Below, in pieces: positions 61,824 through 64,000 of a stretch of 64,000 nucleotides of DNA. The notes under the pieces are model-generated. The model was given only the letters and a program-made list of their open reading frames with translations, was not told the origin of the DNA and did not search any database. Origin of the DNA: Klebsiella electrica (GTDB lineage Bacteria; Pseudomonadota; Gammaproteobacteria; Enterobacterales; Enterobacteriaceae). The DNA is taken from assembly GCF_006711645.1 (NCBI RefSeq), contig NZ_CP041249.1, forward strand, positions 1-64,000, given 5' to 3'. The position numbers and the translations under genes were made by a program. How positions within the stretch are numbered: position 1 is the stretch's first letter; the number at the start of each line of letters is the position of its first letter.

Positions 61824-64000
61824 TGGCAGACGCTGGGCAGCGATACCGTCGGTAAAACCGGGTTTTCCGAAAACATACTGGCCAACCGCATCGCTTTCGG
61901 AAAGATATACCAGAGCACCCTCCGGGCCGATGTTGAGTCTATGGGTTACAAGACAGTGGATGCGGGTAAGCATGGCATGTGGGAGATGGAGGGCGTGCCG
62001 GTTGAGTCTTTTTCCACGCGCAGTCAGGAGCTCAGGGAGGCAGCCGGACCTGATGCCTCCCTGAAGTCCCGGGATGTGGCCGCGCTCGATACCCGCAAGT
62101 CGAAGGAAGCTATCGACCCGGCAGAGAAGATGGTGGAGTGGATGAACACGCTGAAGGAGACCGGGTTCGACATGCGCGGTTACCGCGAGGATGCCGATAA
62201 GCGCGCGACAGACATCGCCAGTGCGCCCGCCAGTCCGGTGAAAACGGACGTCCCCGATATCAGCGATGTGGTGACGAAGGCGATTGCCGGTCTCAGCGAC
62301 CGCAAGGTGCAGTTCACGTATGCCGACCTGCTGGCCCGCACGGTCAGCCAGCTGGAAGCCAAACCCGGTGTGTTCGAGCAGGCGAGGACGGGTATCGATG
62401 CGGCGATCGAACGCGAGCAGTTGATCCCGCTCGACCGCGAGAAAGGCCTCTTTACCTCAAACATCCATGTCCTGGACGAATTATCCGTTAAAGCTCTAAG
62501 CCAGGAGATCCAGCGCCAGAATCATGTTTCCGTTACGCCAGATACCGCTGTTGTGCGCCAGTCACCGTTCAGCGATGCCGTCAGTGTGCTGGCCCAGGAC
62601 CGGCCAACAATGGGGATTGTCTCCGGCCAGGGCGGCGCGGCTGGCCAGCGTGAGCGGGTGGCTGAGTTAACCCTGATGGCCCGGGAGCAAGGGCGAGATG
62701 TGCACATCATTGCGGCTGACAACCGATCGCGGGAGTTTCTGTCTGCGGATGCGCGGCTGGCAGGGGAAACGGTGACCGGGAAATCTGCCCTGCAGGACGG
62801 AACCGCCTTCATCCCGGGCGGGACACTTATCGTTGACCAGGCGGAGAAGATGAGCCTGAAGGAAACGTTGTCCATGCTGGATGGCGCCATGCGTCATAAC
62901 GTTCAGGTCCTGCTCTCCGACAGCGGGAAGCGCAGCGGTACCGGCAGCGCGCTGACAGTACTGAAAGAGAGCGGGGTAAATACTTATCGCTGGCAGGGCG
63001 GAAAGCAGGCGACTGCGGACATCATCAGTGAGCCGGAAAAGGGCGCGCGTTACAGCCGCCTGGCGCAGGAGTTTGCCGCCAGCGTACGCGAAGGGCAGGA
63101 AAGCGTGGCGCAAATCAGCGGGAGCCGTGAACAGGGCATACTGAACGGGCTCATCCGGGAAACGCTCAAAAGTGAGGGCGTACTGGGTGAGAAGGAGTTG
63201 ACGGTCACCGCGCTGACGCCGGTCTGGCTGGACAGCAAAAGTCGCGGTGTCCGGGACTACTACCGGGAAGGGATGGTGATGGAGCGCTGGGACCCGGAGG
63301 CCCGGAAGCATGACCGCTTTGTGATCGATCGGGTGACCGCCAGCAGCAACATGCTGACCCTCAGGGACAAAGAGGGGGAACGTCTGGATATGAAGGTTTC
63401 TGCCGTCGACAGCCAGTGGACGTTATTCCGGGCCGACAAACTGACGGTGGCTGAAGGTGAACGTCTGGCCGTGCTGGGGAAGATACCCGACACGCGCCTG
63501 AAAGGCGGCGAGAGCGTCACGGTGCTGAAGGCGGAGGAAGGGCAGCTGACGGTGCAGCGTCCCGGACAGAAAACCACCCAGTCGCTTTCTGTCGGCAGCA
63601 GCCCGTTCGACGGTATCAAGGTCGGGCACGGATGGGTGGAAAGTCCTGGCCGCTCGGTCAGCGAAACGGCGACGGTCTTTGCCTCGGTGACGCAACGTGA
63701 GCTGGATAACGCCACGCTGAACCAGCTGGCGCAGAGCGGGAGCCACATCCGGCTGTACTCGGCGCAGGGTACTGCCCGCACGACAGAGAAGCTGGCCCGG
63801 CATACCGCCTTCAGTGTGGTGTCTGAGCAGCTGAAGGCCCGTTCAGGCGAGACAGACCTGGATGCAGCCATCGCATCACAGAAAGCCGGGCTGCACACCC
63901 CCGCAGAGCAGGTCATTCACCTTTCCATTCCTTTACTGGAAAGTGAGGAGCTGACCTTCACGCGCCCGCAACTGTTGGCCACCGCGCTGGAAACCGGCGG
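61824..64000 (+). pseudogene. traI: TraI relaxase-helicase, 3' part (continues past the window)
   Basis: Resumes at codon 172 after removal of the transposon and one ATAAA copy: ...GDK|WQTLGSDTVGKTGF, matching F TraI. The open frame runs without a stop to the right edge (725 codons seen). It covers the rest of the relaxase domain and the vestigial RecD-like domain with its degenerate Walker A (SGQGGAAGQRE) and TLIVDQAEKMS. The active helicase domain would lie beyond the window. Translation would need an internal start, so this part is probably silent. Confidence 0.93.

Noticed and set aside
62180..63916. Several leftward frames opposite the 3' part of traI
   Set aside because: Shadows of the conserved TraI frame with high GC; no independent start signals.
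1..64000. CRISPR arrays, tRNA or rRNA genes, replication initiator gene
   Set aside because: Looked for direct-repeat/spacer structure, cloverleaf signatures and Rep-like proteins; none seen.

Overview
The window is part of a large conjugative plasmid of the F/IncF type from Enterobacterales. The gene set and order (partition gene, umuDC, ardA/ardB, ssb, ParB-like gene, psiB, psiA, gene-X transglycosylase, oriT, traM, traJ, traY, traALEKBVC...traI) match the F-like backbone. The sequence flavour is closest to the IncFII(K)-type plasmids of Klebsiella. That species assignment is inferred from memory of the family and was not searched. No replication gene, tRNA, rRNA, CRISPR array or antibiotic-resistance gene was found.

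Layout. 1-1.9 kb: a ParB-family partition gene with two small downstream genes and three copies of a perfect palindrome that look like parS sites. 1.9-3.6 kb: a leftward SOS-mutagenesis pair (umuD-umuC) behind a consensus LexA box. 3.8-9.1 kb: small leading-region genes including a DNA methyltransferase, ardB-like and ardA antirestriction genes, and a gene split by an in-frame amber codon. 9.24-11.95 kb: an intact IS66-family element with an 8-bp target duplication, inserted in a long polypyrimidine tract. 12.0-17.0 kb: ssb, DUF905, ParB-like, psiB, psiA and a follower gene. 17.1-23.4 kb: an AT-richer island with a leftward three-gene operon (TerB-like membrane protein, BrxD-like ATPase, DEAD/DEAH helicase) that I read as a Shango-type anti-phage system, plus a 42-residue ORF. 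23.9-29.8 kb: two more blocks of small leading-region genes, each behind a copy of a ~540-590-nt repeat that also lies in front of ssb. 29.8-30.7 kb: the gene-X transglycosylase and an F-like oriT whose nic site can be placed by alignment. 30.7-57.6 kb: a nearly complete F-type tra operon with finP antisense RNA. 57.6-64 kb: traI, split at codon 171 by a 3,664-bp Tn3-family transposon; traI runs off the right edge.

How it works together. In F-like transfer the strand entering the recipient first is the bottom strand of the leading region, left of oriT. It is the template for the rightward genes listed above. The three repeated GC-rich leaders resemble Frpo-type single-strand promoters that would switch on SSB, anti-SOS and anti-restriction genes before the complementary strand is made. 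The mating-pair apparatus looks complete, but the relaxase gene is broken, so self-transfer should be blocked unless the transposon excises or a relaxase is supplied in trans.
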